Source: Streptomyces cucumeris | GTDB taxonomy: Bacteria; Actinomycetota; Actinomycetes; Streptomycetales; Streptomycetaceae | Assembly (NCBI RefSeq): GCF_024295805.1 | Contig: NZ_JANCLX010000056.1 | Coordinates: 1 to 36,587, forward strand | Direction: 5' to 3' | DNA: 36,587 bases | In this document: piece after piece, positions 1 through 8,171 of the stretch | Position numbering within the stretch: position 1 is the stretch's first letter | How the letters are laid out: each line of letters opens with the position of its first letter | Notes under the pieces: generated by a model | Database searches by the model: none | Seen by the model: only the letters and a program-made list of their open reading frames with translations | Told to the model about the DNA's origin: nothing | Position numbers and translations under genes: made by a program

Positions 1-141
1 ACCTGGCCAAGACGCGCGTTGAGGAATGGCCCGACGCTGAGACAGCGCACCCCGGCCAAGGCGTGAGACAACCCGCTAAATCGCAGGTCAAGCGACCGCG
101 ATATGCCACGAGCCGCGAGATCCTACACGGAACTATCCGAA

Positions 142-615
142 CTACGGTTCTTGGGGATGCTGGTGAGTGCGCCAGAGACGTCTGAGGGCTTCGAGTTCGG
201 CTCGGGGGAAGTGCTCACCCCACTTGCCTCGGTAGCCGCTCTCGCCATGAGTCTGTGCGACTTCATCGAAGCAGCGGATCACGGCACGGGCGAGCTGGTC
301 GATGCCGAGCTGACTCGACCAGATCTCGGTTCCCCTGTTGTCGTGATCGCTGCTATCGCGCAGTTCCAGCACACGGATCCAGACGTCCTCGCCTTCACGG
401 TAGAAGATCCACCGGTAGGCGGTCGGCTCGGCTTCGAACTGGACGCGGGTCTCCGTCTCGCCCGCGACGACCCGGGCCACCGCGGTCAGGAACTCCTCGG
501 GCGCACTGGTGATGTAGGACGCGGTGAGCTCGGCCCTCGCCTGGTGATCCTCAAGGGAGCAGTCGGCCCATCCGTGCGCCCCGAGCGTCCAAGTGATGCG
601 GATGCCCGACGTCAC
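142..615 (-). CDS. Hypothetical protein coupled to DUF6228-like gene
   Basis: A 157-residue protein of unknown function. The frame is open further upstream, but the start chosen is the GTG at 615-613: it overlaps the stop of the upstream gene in a GTGA arrangement and is preceded by GGAGGAG. The product starts near VTSGIRITWTLG and is acidic and soluble, with no membrane segment. Residues around AYRWIFYREGEDVWIRVLEL suggest a small beta-rich domain, and the last 40 residues look helical. The four-base overlap means it is co-translated with the DUF6228-like gene, so a shared job is likely. Such pairs are often immunity-type or orphan toxin-immunity genes, but that is inference. No toxin is visible beside it. 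Confidence 0.7.
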   Translation of the reverse strand: MTSGIRITWTLGAHGWADCSLEDHQARAELTASYITSAPEEFLTAVARVVAGETETRVQFEAEPTAYRWIFYREGEDVWIRVLELRDSSDHDNRGTEIWSSQLGIDQLARAVIRCFDEVAQTHGESGYRGKWGEHFPRAELEALRRLWRTHQHPQEP

Positions 616-1067
616 TGCTCCTCCCCGGCGAGGAAGTGCCGGATTTCGGCCGTCAGGGAGGCCATCTGCTCGCCGGCCTCCAGCCAGGTGGTCACCGATG
701 CGCCCCAGCCGCCGGTGGCCTTCGGCCATGGCCGCAAGGTCCAGGTCAACCCGACGTGCCCGCCGGAGCGGAAGACGGCCGAGATCGCCAGGTCCCGGTT
801 GTTGGTCTGCCAGCTCCGTTCACCGTCCCATCCCCGGAAGTCGGCGGCGAGCTCCTCCAGGAACGGAGCGGGATCGCTGTCCCAGACCCAGGCGACGACC
901 TCGTTGACACGCGCGGTCAGACCTGGGGCTCGCAGCTCGACGGCATAGCGCACGGAGTCCGTGTCAAAGCTGATCCGGTCGCAGAACGTCACGCCGACGG
1001 ACGCGTTGTCCTGGCACCGGATGGTCACGCAGGGCTCGTCGCTGGTGTCGTCACCCGGGGAGGCCAT
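612..1067 (-). CDS. DUF6228-like protein
   Basis: A 151-residue protein that resembles the actinobacterial DUF6228 family, recognised from its layout: an early beta segment with VTIRCQ, a central FLEELAADFRGWDGER with conserved tryptophan, and a C-terminal LTWTLRPWP segment leading to a helix. Function is unknown; family members look like small immunity-type proteins. The ATG at 1067 has no Shine-Dalgarno sequence. A TAGCGT hexamer lies 7 bases upstream, so the mRNA is probably leaderless. It is first of two genes, and its stop overlaps the start of the next gene. The family name is from memory and should be confirmed with an HMM. Confidence 0.65.
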   Translation of the reverse strand: MASPGDDTSDEPCVTIRCQDNASVGVTFCDRISFDTDSVRYAVELRAPGLTARVNEVVAWVWDSDPAPFLEELAADFRGWDGERSWQTNNRDLAISAVFRSGGHVGLTWTLRPWPKATGGWGASVTTWLEAGEQMASLTAEIRHFLAGEEQ

Positions 1068-1074
1068 GGGCGGA

Positions 1075-1103
1075 ACGCTAGGTCAGCAACCCGTGTGTCG
1101 TCA
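1075..1103 (-). promoter_or_regulatory. Candidate leaderless promoter of the DUF6228-like gene
   Basis: On the minus strand TGACGA and TAGCGT are separated by 17 bases. The second hexamer ends 7 bases before the ATG at 1067. This spacing would start transcription at or next to the start codon, which fits the missing Shine-Dalgarno sequence. Confidence 0.4.
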
Positions 1104-1225
1104 TTCGGATTCGTCGTTGGTGGAGAGAAGGACAGCGCCGACGGCTCGGCCCAGTGGGGCCCCCTTGGTGCATCGCAGTCCCAGGGACAGCGCACGTCAC
1201 GAATAGGGCCCCTTCACCAGTACCG

Positions 1226-1550
1226 CTTCAAGACCTTGGGCTCCGCCTGGAGCGCTACGACGGCACGCCCGCGGTACCCCACCAGCTCCACCGCTTCCTC
1301 GGCCAAGCACCAGCCTGCCGCCCGACCCCGAGAGGATGTCGACGGTCTGCACACCGAGCCCGCAGCGGACGTTGTGGCGTTCACGCACCACACCGCGATC
1401 CTCGCGCTGCGCGCGGTCCTGGAGCGCCGGCCGGTGACCGAACTGGTCGACGAAGCCCGCGTGTGCAAGACACCCAATGCCGCCGTCCTGGTCTACGAAC
1501 AGGTCGATGGTGTGTTCCACGCCTGTGCCACCGCCCGGCCGAACTGTTGA
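1226..1550 (+). pseudogene. Possible frameshifted small gene ahead of the kinase cassette
   Basis: Two adjacent frames have coding-like GC-rich third positions. From about 1226 to 1310 one frame reads LGLRLERYDGTPAVPHQL. From about 1332 to the TGA at 1548-1550 another reads through AFTHHTAILALRAVLERRP and ends GVFHACATARPNC. A shift between them near 1300-1330 would join them into one protein. No good start codon with a ribosome site was found; a GTG at 1374 would give only 58 residues. The stop sits inside the GAGGAGG ribosome site of the next gene, which suggests the original gene was first in that operon. It could be a decayed gene or a sequencing error. Confidence 0.35.
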
Positions 1551-1563
1551 GGAGGCTGCGGAC

Positions 1564-2715
1564 ATGGACGTCCTGTACATCAACGGGCCCGTGCAGAACG
1601 GCCCCTTCGCCATCGCCGAACGGCCGGGCAAGGCGACCGGTATCCGCGCGGCTGAAGCACTCAACACGATCCTTGGCGCCGGGCCGGTCCCGCACCTGTG
1701 GAACACCGTCACTCTGGCCGGAGACCTGCACCACCGTGACGCCCTCGACCGGGACATCGTTGGCCGTCAGGAGCGGGAGGAACGCGCGATAGCCGCCAAG
1801 TACACGCCGGGCACTCCCCCGGCCAGCGGCGTCCTCACCGACCCCGCGCCCGTCGTGGCCGCTCTCGCGCTGGAGATGACCGAACGCCTCCTGCTCGAAG
1901 GCACCTTGGCGATCACTCCCACCGCGGTACATCTCTGCACCCGCTGCGGCCACATGACCGGCACCGTCGCCCACGCCTGCCGGGCGTGCGGGCATCACGG
2001 CGTCCGGCCTCACACCCGGAGCCTGCTGGTCTGGGACCGGCCGCCGGACACACCATTGCTCGCACGTGAGGACTTCCACGCCCACCGGGCCCGGCCACCG
2101 GCACATCTGCTGACCATCGCCCAGAACGTCCCGGAGCGCCTGGTCCTGTCCCGCACCCGCGACCACGGCATCAGCCTCGAGCCCCTCGGCCTCGACGGCC
2201 TGGTCCTGGACCCGCGGGCCGGCGTGCACATCGCCGTGCTGGCCGCTGCCGCCCGGTCCAACGCGAGGCAGCCAGTGATGACGGTCACCGAGAACGCCGC
2301 GGCGAATGTCGCTGCCTACGGGGCTCCATTCCGGCGGCACAACGGCACGCGGCTGCGGTACGCACTGCACGGTCGCATCCCGTACGACGACACCGCGGCG
2401 CTGCAACTGCTGTGCGAGGTGCACCGCATCAGCCCGCAGCTACGAGAGCTGTTCCTCACCTGGTTCCTGCCACTGTGCTCACTGCACCTCCGGGCGGGCA
2501 CCACCGCGGCACAGCTCCCGGCCCTGCTGAAATTCTGGCGCCGCGCCCACCTGGCCCGGCCGGACACACCTGGGCGTGACGTCCTCGCCGAACTGCGGCA
2601 CAGCGTCGCGGCGGGTGATATGCGCTGGGTGATGGACGCACGGACCCTGTCCCAGGCTATCCCCGAGCACCCGGTCACGCACGGCTTCACACAGGAGCCG
2701 GAAGGAGCGAGCTGA
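1564..2715 (+). CDS. Degenerate class I aminoacyl-tRNA-synthetase-like zinc protein
   Basis: A 383-residue protein. The ATG at 1564 follows GAGGAGG with 8-9 bases spacing. The N-terminus (LYINGPVQNGP) recalls the start of methionyl-tRNA synthetases, where the HIGH signature should follow, but no HIGH motif is present. A CTRCGH...CRACG knuckle near residues 124-142 resembles the zinc knuckle of MetRS-like enzymes. Near residue 195 LVLSRTRDHGISLEP resembles the ISR-x-GIP segment of the same class. No KMSKS motif is visible. It is therefore probably a catalytically altered paralogue, and its substrate cannot be told. Its stop overlaps the next gene's start (TGATG), so it is coupled to the kinase gene. 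The family link is inference from short motifs. Confidence 0.5.
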   Translation: MDVLYINGPVQNGPFAIAERPGKATGIRAAEALNTILGAGPVPHLWNTVTLAGDLHHRDALDRDIVGRQEREERAIAAKYTPGTPPASGVLTDPAPVVAALALEMTERLLLEGTLAITPTAVHLCTRCGHMTGTVAHACRACGHHGVRPHTRSLLVWDRPPDTPLLAREDFHAHRARPPAHLLTIAQNVPERLVLSRTRDHGISLEPLGLDGLVLDPRAGVHIAVLAAAARSNARQPVMTVTENAAANVAAYGAPFRRHNGTRLRYALHGRIPYDDTAALQLLCEVHRISPQLRELFLTWFLPLCSLHLRAGTTAAQLPALLKFWRRAHLARPDTPGRDVLAELRHSVAAGDMRWVMDARTLSQAIPEHPVTHGFTQEPEGAS

Positions 2716-3662
2716 TGAACGAAACAGACCATGGCTGGTGGTTCGTCAAGAAGCGGACCGCCGCCGACGGCGCGGTGTACGTCTCCGCGGACGGAATGCG
2801 CTACCGCCGCACCGGTGACGAGGGCTTGCGGGCCGAGGCGGCGTTCCAGCGTCGGATCGCGGACCTGCACTACCCGGTCCCGCACATCCTGGAGGAGGGC
2901 GTCACCGGCGAGGGCCACTACTACGTCGTGGAGGAGTCGCTTGGCGACCAGACCCTGCACGACCGGGCGGTGGCGTCACTCGACGGCGGCCGCGACCTGC
3001 CCGACGACGTTGTCGACACCGCCGCGCAGGTCGCCGTCCGGCTGCTGCGTGCCCAGGCCGCCCACCTCATCCAGCCCACGCCCAGCACATTGCGGCAATG
3101 GCTGGCCAGTGCCGGGTTCACCCAGAACGTCTTCCAGGAGAACCCCGACCTGGACAACGCCCGCACGCACGCCGCGCTCGAGCACGCGCTGGACCGCCTG
3201 GGCACGGTGCCGCTGGTGCGGGGCCACCTTGACTACGGGCTGCCCAACGTCCTGCCTGCCGGGGTCATCGACTGGCAGCACCACGGCCTGGTCCCCTTCG
3301 GATACGACGTCCTCCCGGCCCTGGACATCATCGCTTTCAAGGGCGGCAACAAGGGCTACACCGCCAGCCCCGGCCAGCGGCACCGCTACCTCGCCGCGCT
3401 GGACGACGCGAGCCTGAACTCAACCGGACAGACAGCCAGCCAGAACCTGGGCGCCTACCTCCTCGTCAAGGCCATGTTCTTCCTCGCCCTGATGCGGCCC
3501 ACTGACCCCTCTCGCACGGACAAGCACCTGAAGTGGCACTACCGCCGTCATCTCTTCACGGAGGGACTCGAGCAGTATGAGCGCACCAGGACGGTCGACA
3601 CCGCTCTCTTCCTCAGCCTCGAAGACTTCGCCGCTGGGCACAGCGCTGGCGACCATCCGTGA
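2715..3662 (+). CDS. Aminoglycoside-phosphotransferase-fold kinase
   Basis: A 315-residue protein that should transfer a phosphate from ATP to a small molecule. The kinase catalytic loop HLDYGLPN is at about 171-178 and the magnesium-binding VIDW at 184-187, matching the APH/choline kinase HxDxxxxN and hhD pattern. The N-lobe shows YYVVEESLG at about 69-77. Start is the ATG at 2715, overlapping the previous stop by one base, with GAAGGAG upstream. The canonical DFG/DFD aspartate context is IDW, as in some APH-like enzymes. Its neighbours are a synthetase-like protein and a nucleotidyltransferase, so its substrate is more likely a product of that cassette than an aminoglycoside. This is inference. 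Confidence 0.75.
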   Translation: MNETDHGWWFVKKRTAADGAVYVSADGMRYRRTGDEGLRAEAAFQRRIADLHYPVPHILEEGVTGEGHYYVVEESLGDQTLHDRAVASLDGGRDLPDDVVDTAAQVAVRLLRAQAAHLIQPTPSTLRQWLASAGFTQNVFQENPDLDNARTHAALEHALDRLGTVPLVRGHLDYGLPNVLPAGVIDWQHHGLVPFGYDVLPALDIIAFKGGNKGYTASPGQRHRYLAALDDASLNSTGQTASQNLGAYLLVKAMFFLALMRPTDPSRTDKHLKWHYRRHLFTEGLEQYERTRTVDTALFLSLEDFAAGHSAGDHP

Positions 3663-4674
3663 CCGCGACTACCTCCTGGACCGCGCCGGGGTGATCTTCA
3701 AAGTCATCGGCGATGCCCATCCCGGCACGCACTTCCTGGGGTACGTCAAGTACTACCCCGACGCCCGCGGCGACCGGGAGCTGTTCGGCCGGACCTACCG
3801 GCAGAACTCCGTCGTATCCAAGGCTTTCGGGATCCTCGCCGACCGGCCCGAGTGCTACATCTACTCCCCCGCCGTAGGGTGCGTCATCACCGGCGTGCCC
3901 CGCGAGGACATCGTCACCCACTACTCTTGCCGCCAGACCCTCGCCGCACTGCACCAGGCCCCCAGCCTCCTGGACAAAACAGCGGTCAGCGAGGACCTCC
4001 TCGCCATCATCAACTGGATCACCGGGGCTGGCGCTGCGGACGTCATCGGAGTGACCGGATCTTTCCTGGTCGGCGCCAGCAACCCCCGCTCCGACATCGA
4101 TCTGGTCTGCTACGGGCAACGCGGCTACGAGGCCGCACAGGCACTGTTCGCCGAACGCACCCTCATCCACCCGTACGAGGGCGAGAGCCTCACCCGGCTG
4201 TATGTACGGCGCGCCAAGTACATGGTGGGGGGAAACTTCGACGCGGTCATGCGCCAGGAGGCCCGCAAACTGCAGGGTCTGACAGCCGGTGCGGGGGCGC
4301 ACATCAACTGTGAGCCGTTGAGGGACGACGGCGACAAGACGTTCGCCGGCGTGGTTGCCAAAGAGGTGGGGGCGATCTCTGTCCTTGCCCGGATCACGGA
4401 CCACTCCGAGGGCCTGGTCACGCCGGCGCTTTACGGGATCGAGGTGGACACGGTCACGGAATCAACGGTCGACGAACCATCCGTGTTCGCCCGCAGGATC
4501 ACCCACCTTCGCAGCTACCTCGGTGCGTATACCGGGGCCTTCCGCACCGGTGATGTCGTCTACCTCTCCGGCCGGTTGGTCCACATCCAAAGATCCGATG
4601 CACACAGCGGCTTTGGTATCGAGCTGACTCCGTGGTCAGCCGCCGAGTCCTACCTCGCCAACCTGACCCGCTGA
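3577..4674 (+). CDS. Nucleotidyltransferase-domain protein
   Basis: A 365-residue protein with a minimal polymerase-beta-type nucleotidyltransferase site: GSFLVGASNPRSDIDL at about 161-176, supplying GS and the two metal-binding aspartates D173 and D175. The N-terminal part (about 29-65, RDYLLDRAGVIFKV then HPGTHFLGYVKYYPD) resembles a region I recall from archaeal nucleotidyltransferases. A C-terminal beta-rich segment (about 320-355) could be an RNA- or substrate-binding add-on. The ATG at 3577 overlaps the kinase gene by 86 bases with GGAGG 12 bases upstream; a later internal start cannot be excluded. It is third in the cassette. It probably adds a nucleotide to an RNA end or small molecule, but the substrate is unknown. 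Confidence 0.7.
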   Translation: MSAPGRSTPLSSSASKTSPLGTALATIRDRDYLLDRAGVIFKVIGDAHPGTHFLGYVKYYPDARGDRELFGRTYRQNSVVSKAFGILADRPECYIYSPAVGCVITGVPREDIVTHYSCRQTLAALHQAPSLLDKTAVSEDLLAIINWITGAGAADVIGVTGSFLVGASNPRSDIDLVCYGQRGYEAAQALFAERTLIHPYEGESLTRLYVRRAKYMVGGNFDAVMRQEARKLQGLTAGAGAHINCEPLRDDGDKTFAGVVAKEVGAISVLARITDHSEGLVTPALYGIEVDTVTESTVDEPSVFARRITHLRSYLGAYTGAFRTGDVVYLSGRLVHIQRSDAHSGFGIELTPWSAAESYLANLTR

Positions 4675-5122
4675 GCGCGGACAGTGTCCGTGGATCCCCT
4701 GAGACCGCGGGGCCGTCAGCCCGGGCACTGATCTGGCGGGCGGCACACCGGACTTCAGGGCCTGCCGTTGTCTTCAGCGAGATCGCGAATGACCGTACAC
4801 GTGCATGGGCCCTGCCATCCGCTGGGGCCCATCTTGATGCCCGGGTGCCCGCGTCATAGCTGCACTCGTCGACCACCCGAACTCCGGCCCCGGGCACCAA
4901 AGGGAGGGCATCTGCACACGACCAGTCCGCTGACCTCGACCCCGCCCGCGGCCTGTGCCCCAGGCCTGACAGCCCCCTTGTCGCCCAACCCACCTTCGCC
5001 ACCGGCATAAGCGGGATCAGGATGGCGCGGAGGATCGGCACAGTCCGCTCCAAAGGCGGTCGCCGCACCCGCGGTCCGGTCGACGTCTGCCAGCTTGGCC
5101 GCTGATCCGGTCGCTCCGCCTG

Positions 5123-5166
5123 GTCACCGGCACCGCTGCCCGCACCGGGGCGGTGGTGCCGGTGAC
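5123..5166. terminator. Strong 12-bp hairpin
   Basis: GTCACCGGCACC at 5123-5134 pairs perfectly with GGTGCCGGTGAC at 5155-5166 across a 20-base loop. There is no U-tract, as is usual for Streptomyces terminators. It lies 450 bases past the nucleotidyltransferase stop, so its partner gene is unclear. It could also be an operator or recombination remnant. Confidence 0.4.
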
Positions 5167-5252
5167 TAGCAGGCTGACCGGCCTCCAGGCTCTACTCGCC
5201 CGCCCCCCGCTAGGCGAACACCACGCAAGGCGGGATACACCCACGATCCACG

Positions 5253-5729
5253 TCACCGGCCTGGGGTACGTCGACGGCACGCCGGTTGACTCCGTTCCTG
5301 CACCGTCCCTCCCCTGGCCAAGCCAGCTAGCCTCCTAACCCGAGAGGAACCGCCCATGAGCACCGCCGCGTGATGGGGTCCGGAGCCAGGGCAGAGCCGG
5401 GAGCCGCGACGGGCCACGCGGCCCCGGCAGGCGCCCGGGCATCCCGTCGGACCTCTGTGGCGCGTGCCCGGCCCCGGTCCCGCCTCCGACCCGGCGCTTG
5501 AACCCTCGCCCGGCAGCAGCACGGGCAGCGCTGTGAGCAGTGCCAAGATGTTGAGCAGCGGGGCTGGCAGGGGCGCCGGAAGCTGTCCGGCCAGTGGCAC
5601 GTAGGCGCACAGCAGCGTTGCTGTCAGCCGCGCCGCGCGCAGTGCCCAGAGGGCCGTGCGACCGGAATGCCAAAGTCCTTTCCTTCGCGTACCGCCGCCA
5701 CGTCGCATGTTCATCTGCCGTCTCTTCAT
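5253..5729 (-). CDS. Possible small membrane protein divergent from the regulator
   Basis: A minus-strand frame starting at the ATG at 5729 begins with a basic stretch (MKRRQMNMRRGGG). One or two hydrophobic segments follow (about residues 29-65, ATLLCAYVPLAG and LLNILALLTALPVLL), which would place it in the membrane with a positive-inside N-terminus. After about residue 70 the frame becomes arginine- and glycine-rich and does not look like normal protein, so the gene may really end or be frameshifted earlier. The ribosome site is weak. Small membrane proteins divergent from NsdA-like regulators occur in Streptomyces as I remember it, but this one is uncertain. Confidence 0.3.
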   Translation of the reverse strand: MKRRQMNMRRGGGTRRKGLWHSGRTALWALRAARLTATLLCAYVPLAGQLPAPLPAPLLNILALLTALPVLLPGEGSSAGSEAGPGPGTRHRGPTGCPGACRGRVARRGSRLCPGSGPHHAAVLMGGSSRVRRLAGLARGGTVQERSQPACRRRTPGR

Positions 5730-5915
5730 TCCGGCCCGCCCTTCGAAATCCTTTTCCCGTCGTTCTCCACTGGCTTCTAAATAGGAGATCAAATGAACGC
5801 GAAGGGTCGGCAGGGCTCATGATGGGGCTCATGAATCGCCATCCATGCTCACGCCAACTCCGCCCGGCTATGCTGCTGTTGGAGCGTTGGTCGGCTCTCG
5901 GAGGAGGTGGCACAC

Positions 5916-7319
5916 GTGGCCGATGTGGTAGCGGGGAAGAAATCTCAGCCGCAACGAAACGTCCGGCTTGAGAGCCTGATCGAAGAATCATGCATGAGTC
6001 ACAAGAGACTCGCCCACCGCCTCAATAACATCTGCCAATCACATGGAATCACCAGCGAATATACGCACACGTCCGTCGCCAACTGGTGCCGACGCGGGGT
6101 ACGGCCGCGCTGGCCCGTGCCCCGGCATCTGTGCGAGGTCCTGTCCGAGGGACTGGGCCGGCCGGTGCGGCTGGAGGAGATCGGTATGGACCGGCCCGGC
6201 CATCTGGACCAGGACTCCGGTCTGGACTTCCCGAGGGGCCAGCGCGACGCGATCACCGAAGCCTCGTTGTATTGGAGCACCTTGAACCGGCGGACCTTCC
6301 TCGCCAGCTCGCCCTTCGTCGTCTCGGCCTTCTCGGAGCCTGTGACCCGCTGGCTGGTCAACCCGACCGAACCCCTTGCACCGCCCTCCGGCCGCATCAC
6401 CGTGGGACCGCTGCACATCCAGGAACTGCGGGCCGCAGCCGACTCCGCGCGACTGTGGGACTCCCGCTTTGGCGGGGCGACCTGGAAGTCGCCCTCCCTC
6501 ACGGCGTACCTCTACGAGCGGGTAACCCCGTTGCTCGGCGGGCGCTACACCGAGCGCGATGGCCGCGACCTGTTCTCGGTGACCGCCGAGATGGCCCGCC
6601 TCGCTGGCTGGACAGCATTCGACGCGGGTCAGCACCAGATCGCGCAGCGCCACTTCATTCAAGCGCTGAGGCTCACGAAGGCGGGCAGCGACGTGCACCT
6701 CGGTTCGTACGTGTTGAGCACCATGGCGATGCAAGCGCTGATGCGCGGCTTCACCTCCCAGGCCATCGACATGGCCCAGGGCGCCTACGAACGCGTCCCC
6801 GCTGCCGATCCGCGGGTGCTGGGGTTCGCCAAGCTCATCGAAGCCCGCGCGCATGCCCGGCAGCGGGACGCGCGGGCGGCGGCCACCTGCCTGGCCCTGG
6901 CAGAGCGCCTCCAGGAACGAGGGGCGGCCGAGGGCAGCGGGGAACGCACCTGGATCGAGTTCTTCTCCCGCCAGCGGATCGTTACTGACGCCACGGAGAT
7001 CTTCCGCGACCTGGGGCAGCCCAGGTCCACGTTCGCCTGGCACGCCTTGGGAGCAATGCCGGGCGATGCCTACGCCCGCTCGCGCGGCATCCGACTCTCC
7101 GTCTTGGCGACTGCGCACGCCCAGGCCGGGGAACTGGACCACTCGCTGCAGCTGGGCGATGAGTCCCTGCGGCTGTTCGCCCGGCTCCAGAGCGTGCGGG
7201 GCCTGGACTATCTGAAGCTCTACACCGACTCGCTGGTCCGCTGGCGCCGCGAACCGTCGGTGGTGAACTACCTGCGCGACGTACGGGGACTGGCGGGTCA
7301 GCTGACAACGGCGGCTTGA
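5916..7319 (+). CDS. NsdA-like XRE/TPR transcriptional regulator
   Basis: A 467-residue cytoplasmic regulator. Residues about 15-80 form a degenerate helix-turn-helix (SLIEESCMSHKRLAHRLN... VANWCRRGVRPR). A linker with a twin-arginine-like NRRTFLASSPF near 120 follows, then a long helical tetratricopeptide-like part (about 210-440) with FDAGQHQIAQRHFIQALRL and similar repeats. This layout matches NsdA and related Streptomyces regulators of development and antibiotic production. GTG at 5907 is in frame, but GGAGGAG would lie directly against it; GTG at 5916 has proper spacing and is preferred. It stands alone on its strand. Its target is unknown; it may act on plasmid or host genes. Confidence 0.7.
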   Translation: MADVVAGKKSQPQRNVRLESLIEESCMSHKRLAHRLNNICQSHGITSEYTHTSVANWCRRGVRPRWPVPRHLCEVLSEGLGRPVRLEEIGMDRPGHLDQDSGLDFPRGQRDAITEASLYWSTLNRRTFLASSPFVVSAFSEPVTRWLVNPTEPLAPPSGRITVGPLHIQELRAAADSARLWDSRFGGATWKSPSLTAYLYERVTPLLGGRYTERDGRDLFSVTAEMARLAGWTAFDAGQHQIAQRHFIQALRLTKAGSDVHLGSYVLSTMAMQALMRGFTSQAIDMAQGAYERVPAADPRVLGFAKLIEARAHARQRDARAAATCLALAERLQERGAAEGSGERTWIEFFSRQRIVTDATEIFRDLGQPRSTFAWHALGAMPGDAYARSRGIRLSVLATAHAQAGELDHSLQLGDESLRLFARLQSVRGLDYLKLYTDSLVRWRREPSVVNYLRDVRGLAGQLTTAA

Positions 7320-7795
7320 CCACCACCACTCCACCGCCCGTCGCGCTCAGGAAGCCCTGTGATTCAACTCGTCTACGTCGCACCGATCGCCGTCGGCAGC
7401 CGAGCCACCGCTCATACGGAGCGACCACCTTGGCAAGCACGGTGTGGACGAGCAGGGTGATGCGCTCCTCGGGCCGGTCGGGTAGCAGGGCGTCGTGGAC
7501 GCGGCGGGCGGCACTCGTCTTCCGCTAGGGCCCGCGGACGTTCAGCTCGGACAAAGCCTGTCAGTAGCCACGGGCGGGAGGCTCTCACGTCGGCTCCGCC
7601 CGGGCGACTGAGGTATGTGCAAGACAGGACAACCTGGAGCTGCTCGCCAGGACGTCACCGAACGCATCGGGGAATCACCACTCCCCCAGGCAAGAACCTT
7701 CCTTTGTGTCGGCTGGTTCGCGAGACCTCTGCCCTCGAGGAGCGGTGCAGGACAGTGTGGCGGCTCGCGCCAACCAAGGGGCGCGAACGCTACGT
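7320..7795. other. Intergenic region without a clear gene
   Basis: No intact gene is visible. On the minus strand about 7384-7515 one frame reads RVHDALLPDRPEERITLLVHTVLAKVV-like sequence with coding-type codon use but no start or sensible ends. It looks like a remnant of an unrecognised gene. The rest appears non-coding and leads into the first parS-like palindrome. Confidence 0.4.
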
Positions 7796-7812
7796 GTATT
7801 ACGACGTAATAC
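7796..7812. promoter_or_regulatory. parS-like site 1
   Basis: GTATTACGACGTAATAC, an odd palindrome with 8-base arms about a central A. It shares the 13-base core ATTACGACGTAAT with four other sites around parAB. The terminus of the Tn7-like element lies 46 bases to its right. Confidence 0.75.
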
Positions 7813-7863
7813 GGATCTGCATGCAGGGCGAGTCACGGGTGCACCAGCGCCGCCTCACTGTCC

Positions 7864-7933
7864 CGTCTCGCTCAATCGAGCCGTCTTCTCAACGAACCGA
7901 GTCGTTCGGGCCTCTGTCTCAGCGAACCTAGTC
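7864..7933 (+). repeat. Left-end subterminal repeats of the Tn7-like element
   Basis: Three direct copies of a 19-base motif start at 7864, 7885 and 7915. The clearest are TGTCTCAGCGAACCTAGTC (7915-7933) and CTTCTCAACGAACCGAGTC (7885-7903); the 7864 copy is degenerate. The spacing is 21 and 30 bases. Such arrays are typical of TnsB binding sites. Confidence 0.6.
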
Positions 7934-7984
7934 GCGCGACTGGGTGCGCTGGGGGTACTGGATAGCTGTACCGGCTGGGGTGGA

Positions 7985-8167
7985 TCAGACGCCGTCGTGC
8001 GTTTAGTTGTCGTACGTGGACGCGAGCACGGACGCCGTCGGCGTGCGCTGCAGGACTGCGTGACGAACCGGTTCGAGGATCTCGGTCCTGTGCGCACGTT
8101 CCGCTGGTCGCGCCGTGGGCGTCACTTTCCGGGATGGTACTGGGCGGCGACGACCGGGCGGAACGGA
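7985..8167 (+). pseudogene. TnsA-like transposase endonuclease, N-terminal remnant
   Basis: The frame reads SDAVVRLVVVRGREHG, then FEDLGPVRTFRWSRRGRHF and PGWYWAATTGRN. This matches the start of actinobacterial TnsA-like heteromeric transposase endonuclease subunits as I know them: a beta-strand opening, a PVR-F-R-W segment and FPGxxWxATTGRH. In intact relatives the sequence continues into ESWLERD, where catalytic residues lie. Here it breaks off after TTGRN and runs into the 3' end of the opposing phosphotransferase gene. No start codon is clear. TnsA normally nicks the non-transferred strand with TnsB. The fragment is non-functional and marks the left end as Tn7-like. Confidence 0.6.
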
Positions 8168-8171
8168 GTGA

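Larger units (their letters stand above)
4675..5915. other. Gene-poor region between nucleotidyltransferase and regulator
   Basis: About 1.2 kb with no convincing plus-strand gene. It holds an odd palindrome CGGACA-G-TGTCCG right after the nucleotidyltransferase stop (4678-4690), a strong hairpin at 5123-5166 and a possible minus-strand membrane protein at 5253-5729. At 5356 a GAGAGG-preceded ATG opens only MSTAA before a TGA, perhaps the stump of a lost gene. The upstream side of the regulator (5740-5900) is AT-richer and probably holds its promoter, but no clear hexamers could be fixed. Confidence 0.5.

Noticed and set aside
1..141. C-terminal end of a gene running in from the left edge
   Set aside because: One plus-strand frame is open across the first bases, but it shows no recognisable motif and runs antisense into the first minus-strand gene, so it cannot be supported.
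4499..5068. Minus-strand frame of 189 codons over the nucleotidyltransferase end
   Set aside because: It overlaps the real gene antisense and is arginine- and serine-rich without domains.
5356..5373. MSTAA mini-gene with a ribosome site
   Set aside because: Five codons are too short to call; it may be the stump of a lost gene.
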